Positions 52,677 through 61,130 of a stretch of 64,000 nt of DNA are shown piece after piece; position 1 is the first letter of the stretch, and each line of letters begins with the position of its first letter. The DNA is from Streptomyces sp. CC208A (GTDB lineage: Bacteria; Actinomycetota; Actinomycetes; Streptomycetales; Streptomycetaceae): the NCBI RefSeq assembly GCF_030010625.1, contig NZ_JASCXN010000004.1, positions 1 through 64,000 on the forward strand. The letters run 5' to 3'. The position numbers and the translations under genes are program-made. Below the pieces are notes generated by a model. The model searched no databases. It saw only the letters and a program-made list of their open reading frames with translations, and was not told the origin of the DNA.

Positions 52677-54230
52677 TCAGCCCATGCGGCCCAGTTGGCG
52701 TTGGTGCTCCAGTGCTCGGCGCAGGTCCGCCGCCAGGGGGTGGTAGGGGCCGTACAGGCGCTCCGCGTCGAGGAGGAGGCGGTCCAGTTCGGCTCTGCCC
52801 TCCTCGTGGCGGCCGGTCGCGGTCAGCAGCAGGGCGGCGCGGCGGCGGATGTCGAAGGCGCGGCCGGGGTCCTGGGCGGGGCCCTGCTCGAAGGCGGGGA
52901 GGACCGCGCGGAACTCGGCGAGGGCGGCGGCCGTCTCGCCGAGCTGTTCCAGGCAGAGCGCGATGTCGTAGCGGAACTGGGCGTTGCCGGGGTCGTCGGC
53001 CGCGAGCCGGCGCAGCTCGGGCAGGGCGCGCCGGTACTGGCCGTCGTCCATCAGGGTGGAGGCGTACTGCTTGCGCAGGATGCGGACCACCGGGGAGCCC
53101 TCGCCGTGTTCGGCGGCGGCGGCCGGCAGGATCCCTCCGAGGATGTCCACGGCCTGGGTGAGGGCGCCCTCCCCGAGGAGCCGCTTCACCTCGTCCACCG
53201 CCGCCGCCACGTCCACGCCCCGGGGCGCCGGGGACGGGGGCGGCGGGGCCGGGGCCGGGGGCGCGGTCGAGACCCGGGGGTCGGGGACGGCCGCGCGGGC
53301 GGCGGTCCGCGGCGGGCGGGGCGCGGCCGGCCAGGGGGCGTGCGGGCGCAGGAACGGCCGGGTGGGGTCCATGGGGCCCGACGGGGTGCCGCGCGCGGGC
53401 AGCAGCGGCAGCAGCGCCTCGTACACCTCGTGCGCGCCGGAGGGGCGGGCGGCCGGGTCCTTGGCGAGGAGGCGCAGAACGAGGGCCTCCAGGGCCTCGG
53501 GGACCTCGGGGCGGATCTGGCGGAGCGGGAGGGGCGGCTCGTGCAGGTGGCGGTGGAGGACGCCGAGGGCGGTGGAGCCGGCGAACGGCACGTTCCCGGA
53601 GAGGAGTTCGTGGAGGAGGATGCCGAGCGCGTACAGGTCGGTCCGGGGGCCGACGGCACCGCCCATGGCCTGCTCGGGCGCCATGTACGCGGGGCTGCCG
53701 ATCGGTTCGCCGGTGTGGGTGAGGCGGGTGGTGTCGGCGTCGAGGACGGAGGCGATGCCGAGGTCGAGGACGGTGACGGTGCCGTCGGGGCGGACCATCA
53801 CGTTGCGCGGCTTGAGGTCGCGGTGGACGATCGGCACCGCGTGGACGGCGGCGAGCACCGCGCACAGCTGGGCGGCGACGCAGACCGCCCACTCCCAGGG
53901 GTACGGGTCGTTCTCGGCGAGGTGGTCGGCGAGGTCGGCGCCGTCCACGTGCTGCATGACCAGGTACAGGTCGTCGCCGTCGCTTCCGGCGTCGTGGACG
54001 GTGACCAGGCCGGGGTGGTCGACGTGGGCGGTGACCCGGCACTCGCGGACGAAGCGGCGGCGCAGTTCGTCGGCGGCGGTCGCCGGGCCGGTGAGGGTGG
54101 CGGGGCTGAGCAGCTTGACCGCGACCCGGCGGTCGAGCCGGGTGTCGTATCCCGTCCACACCTGGCCCATGCCGCCCTGCCCGAGGACGGCGGCGAGCTC
54201 GTACCGGCCCCCGATGACCCGGCCGTTCAC
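52677..54230 (-). CDS. Ser/Thr protein kinase with C-terminal TPR-like region
   Basis: 517 residues. The Hanks-type kinase domain (about 8-270) has the glycine loop LGQGGMGQVW, catalytic Lys in RVAVKLL, HRDLKPRN, DLGIA in place of DFG, and the activation segment GSPAYMAPEQ. A Pro-rich linker (about 275-335) replaces the usual TM. The C-terminal 170 residues are helical repeats of the TPR type (LTQAVDILGGIL, YRRALPELRRLA, GETAALAEFRAVL), so the kinase is cytoplasmic. The GTG overlaps the TGA of the membrane-protein gene upstream (GTGA). The N6-methylase-like gene lies upstream in the same run. Confidence 0.93.
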   Translation of the reverse strand: MNGRVIGGRYELAAVLGQGGMGQVWTGYDTRLDRRVAVKLLSPATLTGPATAADELRRRFVRECRVTAHVDHPGLVTVHDAGSDGDDLYLVMQHVDGADLADHLAENDPYPWEWAVCVAAQLCAVLAAVHAVPIVHRDLKPRNVMVRPDGTVTVLDLGIASVLDADTTRLTHTGEPIGSPAYMAPEQAMGGAVGPRTDLYALGILLHELLSGNVPFAGSTALGVLHRHLHEPPLPLRQIRPEVPEALEALVLRLLAKDPAARPSGAHEVYEALLPLLPARGTPSGPMDPTRPFLRPHAPWPAAPRPPRTAARAAVPDPRVSTAPPAPAPPPPSPAPRGVDVAAAVDEVKRLLGEGALTQAVDILGGILPAAAAEHGEGSPVVRILRKQYASTLMDDGQYRRALPELRRLAADDPGNAQFRYDIALCLEQLGETAAALAEFRAVLPAFEQGPAQDPGRAFDIRRRAALLLTATGRHEEGRAELDRLLLDAERLYGPYHPLAADLRRALEHQRQLGRMG

Positions 54231-54862
54231 CTGTCCCCTTCCCGTTCCCGGCGGAGGAGGTCGCTCAGCTCGTCCAGTTCGGCGCGGACCTGGTCGATGC
54301 GGGGGGCGGGCGGGGGTGTGGGGGCGTTCCCCGGGGTGGGCGCGGGCGTGGGGGTGTTCACGGGGGCGGCCGGGGCCGTCGGGGTGGTCGCGTACGGGTT
54401 GGGGGGCGGGGGCTGCTGTGTGTAGGGGCTCGGGGTGGTGACGGCCGTCGCCGGGTTCACCGAGGGGTTGACCGGCGGGTACCCGTACGCGGGCGCGTGC
54501 GGCGGGTACGGCACCGGGGGCGGGGTCGTGCGGTGGTGCTTGACGTCCACCGCCAGGTAGCGGCCGATCACACCGGCCGCCATCGCCAGGATCAGGCCCG
54601 CCCCGAGGTTGACCTGCCAGGAGTTCTCGTCCTCCTCCTGGAGGAGGACGAAGCAGCCGACCGTGGCGGCCAGCTGGGCCCAGAAGAGGACCCAGTCCAG
54701 GAGCGTGCGGCGCATGATCGCGAGGCGGAGCATCGCGACCCAGGCGAGCAGGCCGAGGGAGAGGACGACGGTGGCCGTCAGGAGCACGCGGACGGCGACG
54801 GTCCCGGCGGACGGGCCGCCGCCGGGTCTCGGTGCGGGAGCGGCGGGCATCTGTCCGTACAT
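54227..54862 (-). CDS. Two-TM membrane protein with Pro-rich tail, coupled to the kinase
   Basis: 211 residues. Two main hydrophobic segments at about 22-44 and 51-72, and another near 82-100, are followed by a long Pro/Tyr/Thr-rich tail (YGYPPVNPSVNPATA) and a charged helical end (QVRAELDELSDLLRREREGDR), all probably cytoplasmic. The ATG is at 54862. It lies 50 bases downstream of the methylase-like gene and is translationally coupled to the kinase by a GTGA overlap, which suggests it is a kinase partner, sensor or substrate. Confidence 0.8.
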   Translation of the reverse strand: MYGQMPAAPAPRPGGGPSAGTVAVRVLLTATVVLSLGLLAWVAMLRLAIMRRTLLDWVLFWAQLAATVGCFVLLQEEDENSWQVNLGAGLILAMAAGVIGRYLAVDVKHHRTTPPPVPYPPHAPAYGYPPVNPSVNPATAVTTPSPYTQQPPPPNPYATTPTAPAAPVNTPTPAPTPGNAPTPPPAPRIDQVRAELDELSDLLRREREGDR

Positions 54863-54912
54863 GCGAATTCCCCCCAGGGACGGCTGATCTCGGTACGAGA
54901 GTAGCCCCGCCG

Positions 54913-56970
54913 CTAGCCGGGCTGAACGCTTCCGTCCGCGAGGCCGTCGTACAGGCCCTGGACGAGCTGTTCGCCCAGTCGGGCGGTGAGCCTCAGGGCC
55001 TCCTCGAACTCGGCCAGGGACCGGTACCGCTCGCCGTGCCTGCGCTGGTCGGCGAGGGGGAGCCGGGGCAGCTGGAGGCGGCGTACGTCGAGGCGGGTGG
55101 CGGTCGAGGCGAAGCTGCTGGCCTGCCGGTTGTTGGCGGTGCCGCGCAGGAAGCCGGCGAGGAACCAGGGGTCGAGGGCGTCGGGGTCGGGGCGCAGCAG
55201 CTGGAGGCTGCGGCCGAGGGCGGCGCCCGCGATGGCGGCGTCGACGACGCGGGCGGACGGGCCGCCGCCGAGGACGGGCACGACGACGTCGCCCTCGCGG
55301 ACGAGGACCGGCTCCTCCGCCTGGCCGCCGGCCGCCTCCGGGAGGGTGCCGGAGGGGGCGGCGCCGGTGAGCACGTCGTGCTCGGTGAGGACGGGGATCT
55401 CGCGGCCCGCGGGGGCGGTGCCCTGGCCGCCGGTGCGGAGCTGGAGGGCGCCGGTGCGGGCGAGTTCGCCGACGGTGGTGAGGGGGCGGGGCGCGGGGCG
55501 GGCGGGTTCGGGGGCGGGGGCGAGGGCGAGCGTACGGCGCAGGGTGGCGTCCAGGCGCTCGCGGACGGTGGCGAGTTCGGTGGCGGAGCCGCCCGCGTCG
55601 GGGGCGGTGAGGTAGCGGGCGGGGGCGAGGTCGACCTCGTCGTCGAGGAGGTCGATGACGGGAACCGCGCGGGCGAGGCTTCCGTCGGCGGCGCGGCCCG
55701 CCCAGGCGTCGAGGACCGCGTTCTGCAGGGCGCTCCAGGGGAGCTTGTCCCGGCCCGCGTCGGGCACGAGTCCTGCGGTGTCGACGAACAGGGCCTCGGC
55801 CGGAGGGCGGCGGTCGGCGGCGGGGCGGACCAGGACCCAGAGGTGGAGCGGGATGCCGTACGGGGGTGCGGCGCCGGCCGGGAGGGCGACGACGGCCCGC
55901 AGGGCGCCCCGGCGCAGGAGGTCGGCGCGGATGCGTCGGCCGGAGCGGCGGGAGGCGACGGCGGGGGGCATGAGGAGGACGGCGGTGCCGCCGTCGCGGA
56001 GGCGGGCCAGGGCGTGCTGGACCCAGGCGAGTTCGGACTCGGTGCGGGCCGGGAGGCCGTACTCCCAGCGGGGGTCGTAGGCGAGTTCGTCGTGGCCCCA
56101 GGCGCGCTCGTTGAACGGCGGGTGGGTGAGGACGGTGTCGGCGCGCAGCTCGGGGAAGGCGTCGGCGCGGAGGGTGTCCCCTGCGGCGGAGCGGATGTCG
56201 GCGTCGCCGTGGAGGGCGAGGCGGAGCGCGGAGAGCGCGGCGAGCTCGGGGTCGGCGTCCTGGACGGCGAGCGTGGCGGGGTGGGCGGCGGCGCGCAGCA
56301 GGCCGCCGGTGCCGGAGGCGGGGTCGAGGAGGACGGCGGCGGGCGGGTCGCCCGCGCTCGCGGTCGCGGCGGCGGCGAGGGCGGCCATCAGCTCGGCGAG
56401 GGGCGGCGGGGTGAGCGTGTACTGGCGGGGGTTGGCGTCCAGGTGGCGGCCGAGGAGGAACTCGAACGCCTGCCGGGGACCGCCCAGTTCGGCGGCGAGC
56501 TCGACGGCGGCGCGCAGCAGGGGCGCGGCGGGGGCGAGCTCTCCCGCGCTGGGGGTGGGCACGGCCCTCGGGGTGCCGAAGCGGGCGGTGAGGACCTCTT
56601 CGAGGGGGCCGGGGAGGGCGTCGGTGAAGCGGGGGTCGGGGAGGGCGCCGAGCGGGGCGAGGCCGGTGGGGCGCTCGCGGAGGAGGAGCAGGACGCAGCC
56701 GGTGTGGACGAGGCCGGTGAGGGTGCCGGCGGGGTGTCCCGCGAGCTGCTGCCAGACGCGCTCGCGGAGCGGGACCTCGGCGAGTTTTCCCTGCTCGCGG
56801 AGCCACTGCTCGACCTCGGCGAGGGAGAAGGAGGGGCTGGTCTCGGTGCCCCCCACGGGCTTGGGGAAGTCGGCGTGGCGGCGGCGCCAGTTGCTGACGG
56901 CGGCCCTGCCGACGCCCGCGAGCCGGGCGATGCCGGCGGCGGTGACCTCTGTAGCGCTGTCCTCGGGCAC
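54913..56970 (-). CDS. Orphan N6-adenine methylase-like protein with N-terminal HTH and specificity-like C-terminus
   Basis: 685 residues. An N-terminal MerR/HTH-like domain (about 8-60: AAGIARLAGVGRAAVSNWRRRH) precedes an HsdM-like methylase core with motif I DPASGTGGLL (near 216) and motif IV THPPFN (near 283), where type I enzymes have NPPF. The last 200 residues resemble an HsdS specificity half (VLTEHDVLTG, LVREGDVVVPVLGG, SSFASTATRLDVRRLQLPRLPL). No restriction subunit is adjacent. The GTG at 56970 is chosen because GGAGG is six bases upstream. Loss of the catalytic Asn suggests DNA binding without normal methylation, possibly regulatory. Confidence 0.8.
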   Translation of the reverse strand: MPEDSATEVTAAGIARLAGVGRAAVSNWRRRHADFPKPVGGTETSPSFSLAEVEQWLREQGKLAEVPLRERVWQQLAGHPAGTLTGLVHTGCVLLLLRERPTGLAPLGALPDPRFTDALPGPLEEVLTARFGTPRAVPTPSAGELAPAAPLLRAAVELAAELGGPRQAFEFLLGRHLDANPRQYTLTPPPLAELMAALAAAATASAGDPPAAVLLDPASGTGGLLRAAAHPATLAVQDADPELAALSALRLALHGDADIRSAAGDTLRADAFPELRADTVLTHPPFNERAWGHDELAYDPRWEYGLPARTESELAWVQHALARLRDGGTAVLLMPPAVASRRSGRRIRADLLRRGALRAVVALPAGAAPPYGIPLHLWVLVRPAADRRPPAEALFVDTAGLVPDAGRDKLPWSALQNAVLDAWAGRAADGSLARAVPVIDLLDDEVDLAPARYLTAPDAGGSATELATVRERLDATLRRTLALAPAPEPARPAPRPLTTVGELARTGALQLRTGGQGTAPAGREIPVLTEHDVLTGAAPSGTLPEAAGGQAEEPVLVREGDVVVPVLGGGPSARVVDAAIAGAALGRSLQLLRPDPDALDPWFLAGFLRGTANNRQASSFASTATRLDVRRLQLPRLPLADQRRHGERYRSLAEFEEALRLTARLGEQLVQGLYDGLADGSVQPG

Positions 56971-57071
56971 CTGCACCCTCCGTTCTCGTGTCCGCGCTCG
57001 TACGGCCTGACCTCGTGCTCGTACGACCTGGGGACGCTGAGCATACCGATCGCACCCGTTCACGGCGTGAG

Positions 57072-57109
57072 CCGAGTCGAACTTTGTGAACATGGTTGAC
57101 TCGGTTCAC
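57072..57109. promoter_or_regulatory. Nested inverted repeats in the divergent promoter region
   Basis: CCGAGTC (57072-57078) is inverted as GACTCGG (57098-57104). GTGAAC (57086-57091) is inverted as GTTCAC (57104-57109). These lie between the methylase-like gene and the lipoprotein gene and overlap the putative lipoprotein -35 box. Confidence 0.5.
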
Positions 57110-57124
57110 AGTCTCTGCTGTGAT
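57095..57124 (+). promoter_or_regulatory. Candidate promoter of the lipoprotein gene
   Basis: TTGACT (57095-57100) and TGTGAT (57119-57124), spaced by 18 bases, resemble a housekeeping sigma promoter. Transcription would start near 57131, about 55 bases before the ATG. Confidence 0.5.
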
Positions 57125-57186
57125 TACGGCAGCGAAACACCGAGTCCGTAGGAAATTCCCTCGACACCCGAAAGGTGTTCACAGCC

Positions 57187-57930
57187 ATGTCGAAGTCTCA
57201 GACGCAGCGCAGCCGGTTCACCCGTCACCAGGCCCTCACCGCCGCCGGAGCGGCCGTGGTCGTCGTCGCCCTCGGTGCGACGCTGAGCGGATGCGGGACT
57301 GGGGACGGGGGCACGCCGGAGGCGAAGAACTCCACCCCGGCGGCGTCGGGTTCCAAGGACGCGGGCGCGGCGGGTTCCGGCGCGAAGGGAACGGAGTCGA
57401 AGGCCCCGGAGAAGAAGGAGGAGAAGAAGGCCGCCACGATCGACGGGGACGGCGACTTCGAGGTCGGCTCCGACGTCACGCCGGGCCTCTACCGCTCGAC
57501 GGGCAACAAGGACGCCGAGTGCTACTGGGAGCGCCTGAAGGACGCGACCGGCGAGCTCGACTCGATCCTCGCCAACGACAACGTGACGGGCACCGCCTAC
57601 GTCGAGATCAAGAAGAGCGACAAGTTCTTCAAGTCCACGAGCTGCGGCACGTGGGAGGCCGTGGACCCCAAGGCCACCGGCACCCCCGGGAGCGCGCTCA
57701 AGGGCGACGGCGGCATGTTCAAGGTCGGCGTCGACGTGGCCCCCGGCACCTACAAGTCCGCGGGCAACGAGGACGCCGAGTGCTACTGGGAGCGCTCGAA
57801 GGACGCCGGCCACGGCGTGGACGCGATCCTCGCGAACGACAACGTGACCGGGACGGCGATCGTCAAGATCACCGCCACGGACGGCTACTTCAAGTCGGTC
57901 GGCTGCGGCGACTGGACCAAGACGTCCTGA
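57187..57930 (+). CDS. Lipoprotein with two tandem copies of a small domain
   Basis: 247 residues. The lipobox LSGC is followed by a Lys/Glu/Ala-rich spacer and two homologous domains of about 75 residues. Copy 1 has FEVGSDVTPGLYRSTGNKD, CYWERLKDA and SILANDNVTGTAYVEI. Copy 2 has FKVGVDVAPGTYKSAGNED, CYWERSKDA and AILANDNVTGTAIVKI. Each copy has two Cys, likely one disulfide. The domain is common in actinobacterial surface proteins and is of unknown function. The ATG at 57187 is chosen over a GTG at 57175, which precedes the charged signal start. Confidence 0.85.
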   Translation: MSKSQTQRSRFTRHQALTAAGAAVVVVALGATLSGCGTGDGGTPEAKNSTPAASGSKDAGAAGSGAKGTESKAPEKKEEKKAATIDGDGDFEVGSDVTPGLYRSTGNKDAECYWERLKDATGELDSILANDNVTGTAYVEIKKSDKFFKSTSCGTWEAVDPKATGTPGSALKGDGGMFKVGVDVAPGTYKSAGNEDAECYWERSKDAGHGVDAILANDNVTGTAIVKITATDGYFKSVGCGDWTKTS

Positions 57931-57952
57931 CGCCGCACCACACCTCGGAGGG

Positions 57953-58708
57953 TCACGCGATCGGGTGCCGCACCCACACGTTGGGCTCGACGTACACCGC
58001 GTACCCGCGCCCGGTCTCGCAGTGGACGGGCACCAGGGCGCCCTGGACCTCCACCGGGCCGTCGGCGTCGAAGGGCAGCCCGGTCCACTTCCGCCACTGC
58101 TCCAGGGAGCCGGAGACCGTCATCGACGCGGGCGCGACCGCCTCGATGCGGCCGCCCGCGCGGACGTGGACGCGCAGCCACGGGTCGTGCGGGAGGCCGT
58201 CGGACTCGCGGGTCCGGAAGGCGTACTCGTGGATGGAGGCGGCGGCCTCCAGGTGCTTGCCGTTGGGGCGTACCGGGGCGACGAGCTCGGAGAAGCCGAG
58301 CCGGCGCGCGTTCTCCCGCATCTCGGCGAGCATCCGGTGCGAGACGCCCCTGCCGAGGAAGGCGGTGTCGACGGTGATCTCGATCGCGCTCACCGTGTCG
58401 GGCTTCTTGCCGTGCCGCAGGTCCGAGAAGGCCCACAGCAGCACCTCGTCCCAGCCCCGCTCGGGCAGCGTCCGGCGCCCCTCCGCGTCCAGCACGAAGG
58501 GCACGCTGAAGCCGCGGGCGACGAGCGTGCCGTCCGGGTCGGTGGCCACCAGCACGTACTCGGGGAACTCCCGCACGATCCGGCCCATGTGCGACCAGCC
58601 GACGGGGTCGTACATCATGAACTCCGGCCAGAGGTGCTTCATGGACCACATCGGCCCTTCGAGTTCGGGTCGCTCGGCGAGCGTGGTGATCGTCAGTTCC
58701 TGGTCCAT
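57953..58708 (-). CDS. GNAT-family acetyltransferase
   Basis: 251 residues. The acetyl-CoA-binding region reads VSAIEITVDTAFLGRGVSHRMLAEMRENARRLGF, the R/Q-x-x-G-x-G/A variant (FLGRGVS). The N-terminal part (SMKHLWPEFMMYDPVGWSHM) and the C-terminal beta-rich part (DPWLRVHVRAGG, CETGRGYAVYVEPNVWV) look family-specific. The substrate is unknown. The ATG is at 58708. It converges with the duplicated-domain lipoprotein gene, 22 bases apart. Confidence 0.85.
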   Translation of the reverse strand: MDQELTITTLAERPELEGPMWSMKHLWPEFMMYDPVGWSHMGRIVREFPEYVLVATDPDGTLVARGFSVPFVLDAEGRRTLPERGWDEVLLWAFSDLRHGKKPDTVSAIEITVDTAFLGRGVSHRMLAEMRENARRLGFSELVAPVRPNGKHLEAAASIHEYAFRTRESDGLPHDPWLRVHVRAGGRIEAVAPASMTVSGSLEQWRKWTGLPFDADGPVEVQGALVPVHCETGRGYAVYVEPNVWVRHPIA

Positions 58709-58770
58709 GCGCGCAGACTAGAAGGCTTCGCGCCAACAGCCAACCGATTATCGGACGACTCGGGGCCGGC

Positions 58771-59499
58771 TCAGCCGCCGCACTGGCGGAGCATCGCCTT
58801 CCGGTCCGCGGCGGTGACGGGCAGCGCGTACTTCTCCGCCACCTGCGCGAAGCGGACGGCGTAGGCGCAGCGGACGCCCTTCGCCGGCGGCAGCCAGGAG
58901 GCCGGACCGGAGTCGCCCTTGGCGGCGTTGGCGCGGCCCTGGACCGGGAGGAGGTTCAGCGGGTCGTTGGCGAGCCGCTGCCGTTTCGCGGCGGGCCAGC
59001 GGGAGGCGCCCATCTGCCAGGCGTACGAGAGCGGGACGACGTGGTCGATCTGGACCTCGGCGGCCTTCTGCTTGCGCCAGTCGATGGTGGTGCCGGTGTA
59101 GGGGTCGACCAGCGTCATCGCGATCACCACGCAGTTCGAACCGGACCGGAAGCGCAGGTCCCGGCCGTCGCGGCGGAGCAGGTCGTTGCGGGTGTCGCAG
59201 CCGTTGCGGGCGAACGGCACGTCGTCGACCTTGTCCATCCAGGCGTACCCGAACGCCTCCCGGTCGTACCCCTCCCTCGCCCCCCGCCCCTTGACGGCCA
59301 GTCCGCCGATGAGCTCCCGCGCCCGCGCCTGGTCGGCCTCCGCCGTCACCGGCGCCAGGCCCGGCCTCGTACCGTCCGGGTTCCGGAAGGGGCTGACGCC
59401 GGAGCCGGCGGAGGCCGGGCCGCCGGGGAAGGAGCATCCGGAGAGGAGAGCGAGGGAGACGACAAGGGCGGCGGGGAGCGGCTTCCGGAGGGGCGACAC
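58771..59499 (-). CDS. Secreted HNH (DUF1524-type) nuclease lipoprotein
   Basis: 242 residues. The lipobox LLSGC anchors it outside. The nuclease domain has the H-x-x-P-type core EVQIDHVVPLSYAWQMGA, then NLLPVQGRANAAKGDSGPASW and the Cys pairs NGCDTR...SNCVV and VRCAY...LRQCGG. This DUF1524/HNH domain occurs in extracellular streptomycete DNases that degrade environmental DNA. The GTG at 59499 begins VSPLRKPLPAALVVSLALLSGC. It is collinear with the gene at 59579, with 79 bases between them. Confidence 0.88.
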   Translation of the reverse strand: MSPLRKPLPAALVVSLALLSGCSFPGGPASAGSGVSPFRNPDGTRPGLAPVTAEADQARARELIGGLAVKGRGAREGYDREAFGYAWMDKVDDVPFARNGCDTRNDLLRRDGRDLRFRSGSNCVVIAMTLVDPYTGTTIDWRKQKAAEVQIDHVVPLSYAWQMGASRWPAAKRQRLANDPLNLLPVQGRANAAKGDSGPASWLPPAKGVRCAYAVRFAQVAEKYALPVTAADRKAMLRQCGG

Positions 59500-59578
59500 G
59501 GGGAAATCGTAGGCACAGAACCCCTGATAAGGATCGTTTCCGCAGCCGGACGGAGGAGGCGTCGGAAGGGAGGAGGTC

Positions 59579-60433
59579 TCAGACCTTCCCGATCCCCAGC
59601 GTGTTCTCCGCCGGCAGCAGGCCCGAGCCGATCGCCGCGAGCCAGGGGCCGCCGAGCAGTTCGGCGAGGCGCGCGGTGGCGTCGGTGCCGAGCGCGGCCC
59701 AGGGCACGGCGGCGAGTTCGTCCGTACGCCGCTCGACCTCGGCGCGCAGCTCCCGGCCGGCCTGCGTGGCGGTGCCGTCGCCCTCCAGGAGTCCCCGCCC
59801 GGCCAGCCGCTCCCGCGCGGCCGCCCACTCCTCCGCCGTCCATCCCCGGCTCGCGAAGACGGCCTCGGGCGCGGCCCCGATCGCGGCGAAGGACACCAGC
59901 GCCTCGGCCGGGTCGAGCCCGGCGGCGAGCAGCGCGGCGACGTGCCCGTCCCCCCGGTGCTCGCGCAGCAGGGTGGCGGCCTGCCACAGGACGAGGTGGG
60001 GCGCGTCGGCCCAGGGCAGCTCGGCGTGGGCGGCGGCGAGCGGCCGCCCCGCCGTGTCCGAGGCGGCGGCCTCGGCGGCGCGCCGCGCGAGCCCGGCGGC
60101 CTCCCGGACCCCGGCCACGTCGAAAAGGCCCCGGTACGTCCGGTCCACGGCCCGCAGCCGCGCGGCCAGTACGTCGCCGGGCGCGGCGACCTCCCAGGCG
60201 GCGGGCACGTACCGGCCGACCATGGCGGGGCTGAAGCTGTAGAAGGCGGAGGCGACCCGGGCGGATCCCACGGCACCGAGCGGCGCGGCCCGCCAGGCGA
60301 AGTAGGAGGGCCAGCGCTCGTCGGTGCCGTACCCGAGGGCGGCGGCCTCCTCGAAGGACTCGGGGGCGTAGTAGTGCAGGGCGTGCAGCGGTTCGAGCAG
60401 GTGCCACATCTGTCGTACGCGAGCGGTGTCCAT
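59579..60433 (-). CDS. SCO6745-like conserved protein
   Basis: 284 residues, all-helical, cytoplasmic. The sequence (RQMWHLLEPLHALHYYAPESFEEA, YFAWRAAPLG, VASAFYSFSPAMVGRYVPAAWEVA and a C-terminal winged-helix-like part with AGRELRAEVERRTDELAA) matches the streptomycete SCO6745-like family; this is from memory of the pattern. Function unknown. GGAGGA five bases upstream supports the ATG at 60433. It is divergent from a TetR gene, with a shared operator-like palindrome between them, and so is probably its target. Confidence 0.8.
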   Translation of the reverse strand: MDTARVRQMWHLLEPLHALHYYAPESFEEAAALGYGTDERWPSYFAWRAAPLGAVGSARVASAFYSFSPAMVGRYVPAAWEVAAPGDVLAARLRAVDRTYRGLFDVAGVREAAGLARRAAEAAASDTAGRPLAAAHAELPWADAPHLVLWQAATLLREHRGDGHVAALLAAGLDPAEALVSFAAIGAAPEAVFASRGWTAEEWAAARERLAGRGLLEGDGTATQAGRELRAEVERRTDELAAVPWAALGTDATARLAELLGGPWLAAIGSGLLPAENTLGIGKV

Positions 60434-60491
60434 GGGGTCCTCCCGGGCGACGGGCGCGCAGCCGTCCATGTGTCCATCCGTATCTTTCCAC

Positions 60492-60525
60492 TGACAAGAT
60501 TGCTCCCGCACCGATGAACTTGTCA
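60492..60525. promoter_or_regulatory. Inverted repeat in the TetR divergent promoter
   Basis: TGACAAG (60492-60498) and CTTGTCA (60519-60525) are perfect inverted copies 20 bases apart. The right arm contains the TetR gene's -35 box TTGTCA and the left arm the same box on the other strand, so a bound repressor would block both promoters. Confidence 0.55.
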
Positions 60526-60547
60526 ATGCCTAGATGAGGGCTAGGCT
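60520..60547 (+). promoter_or_regulatory. Leaderless promoter of the TetR gene
   Basis: TTGTCA (60520-60525), a 16-base spacer and TAGGCT (60542-60547). The ATG at 60554 is seven bases after the -10 box, exactly where transcription should start, and there is no ribosome-binding site. This predicts a leaderless mRNA. Confidence 0.6.
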
Positions 60548-60553
60548 GGCCCC

Positions 60554-61129
60554 ATGACACCCGGCAACGCGAAGCGGAGCTCGTACCACCACGGCGACCT
60601 GCGGCAGGCCGTCCTGTCGGCGGCCCTGGAGGTGATCGCGGCGGACGGCCCCGGCGCGCTGAGCCTGCGCGACCTGGCCCGCCGCGCCGGCGTCTCCCAC
60701 GCGGCCCCGGCCCACCACTTCGGCGACCGCACGGGCCTCCTGACCGCCATCGCGGCGCAGGGCTTCGGACTCCTCGCGGACGCCCTCGCGGGCGGCACCT
60801 CGCTCGCCGACCGGGGCCGCCGCTACGTCCGCTTCGCGGCGGACCACCCGGCCCACTTCCAGGTCATGTTCGCCCCCGACCTGCTGCGCGCCGACGACCC
60901 GGACCTGACGGCGGCCCGCGAGCGCGCCTCCGCCGGACTCCGCGCGGGCGTGGCGCAGCTGCCGGGCCGGGACCCCGACCCCCGTACGACCGGCATCGCC
61001 GCCTGGTCCCTGGCCCACGGCTTCGCCACGCTGTACCTCACGCACAACGTGACGGACGCCGTGGGCGGCCTGCCGCCGGAGGAGTACTTCGACCGCCTGA
61101 CCGGCTTCCTCACAGACCCCCGGAACTGA
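60554..61129 (+). CDS. TetR-family transcriptional regulator
   Basis: 191 residues. N-terminal DNA-binding domain (about 10-60: YHHGDLRQAVLSAALEVIAADGPGALSLRDLARRAGVSHAAPAHHFGDRTGLLTAIAAQGF in segments) and a C-terminal ligand-binding domain of the WHG/TetR_C type (HFQVMFAPDLL, AAWSLAHGFATLYL). It probably represses itself and the divergent SCO6745-like gene through the inverted repeat at 60492-60525. The start ATG appears to coincide with the transcription start. It converges with mfd, one base apart. Confidence 0.92.
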   Translation: MTPGNAKRSSYHHGDLRQAVLSAALEVIAADGPGALSLRDLARRAGVSHAAPAHHFGDRTGLLTAIAAQGFGLLADALAGGTSLADRGRRYVRFAADHPAHFQVMFAPDLLRADDPDLTAARERASAGLRAGVAQLPGRDPDPRTTGIAAWSLAHGFATLYLTHNVTDAVGGLPPEEYFDRLTGFLTDPRN

Positions 61130-61130
61130 C

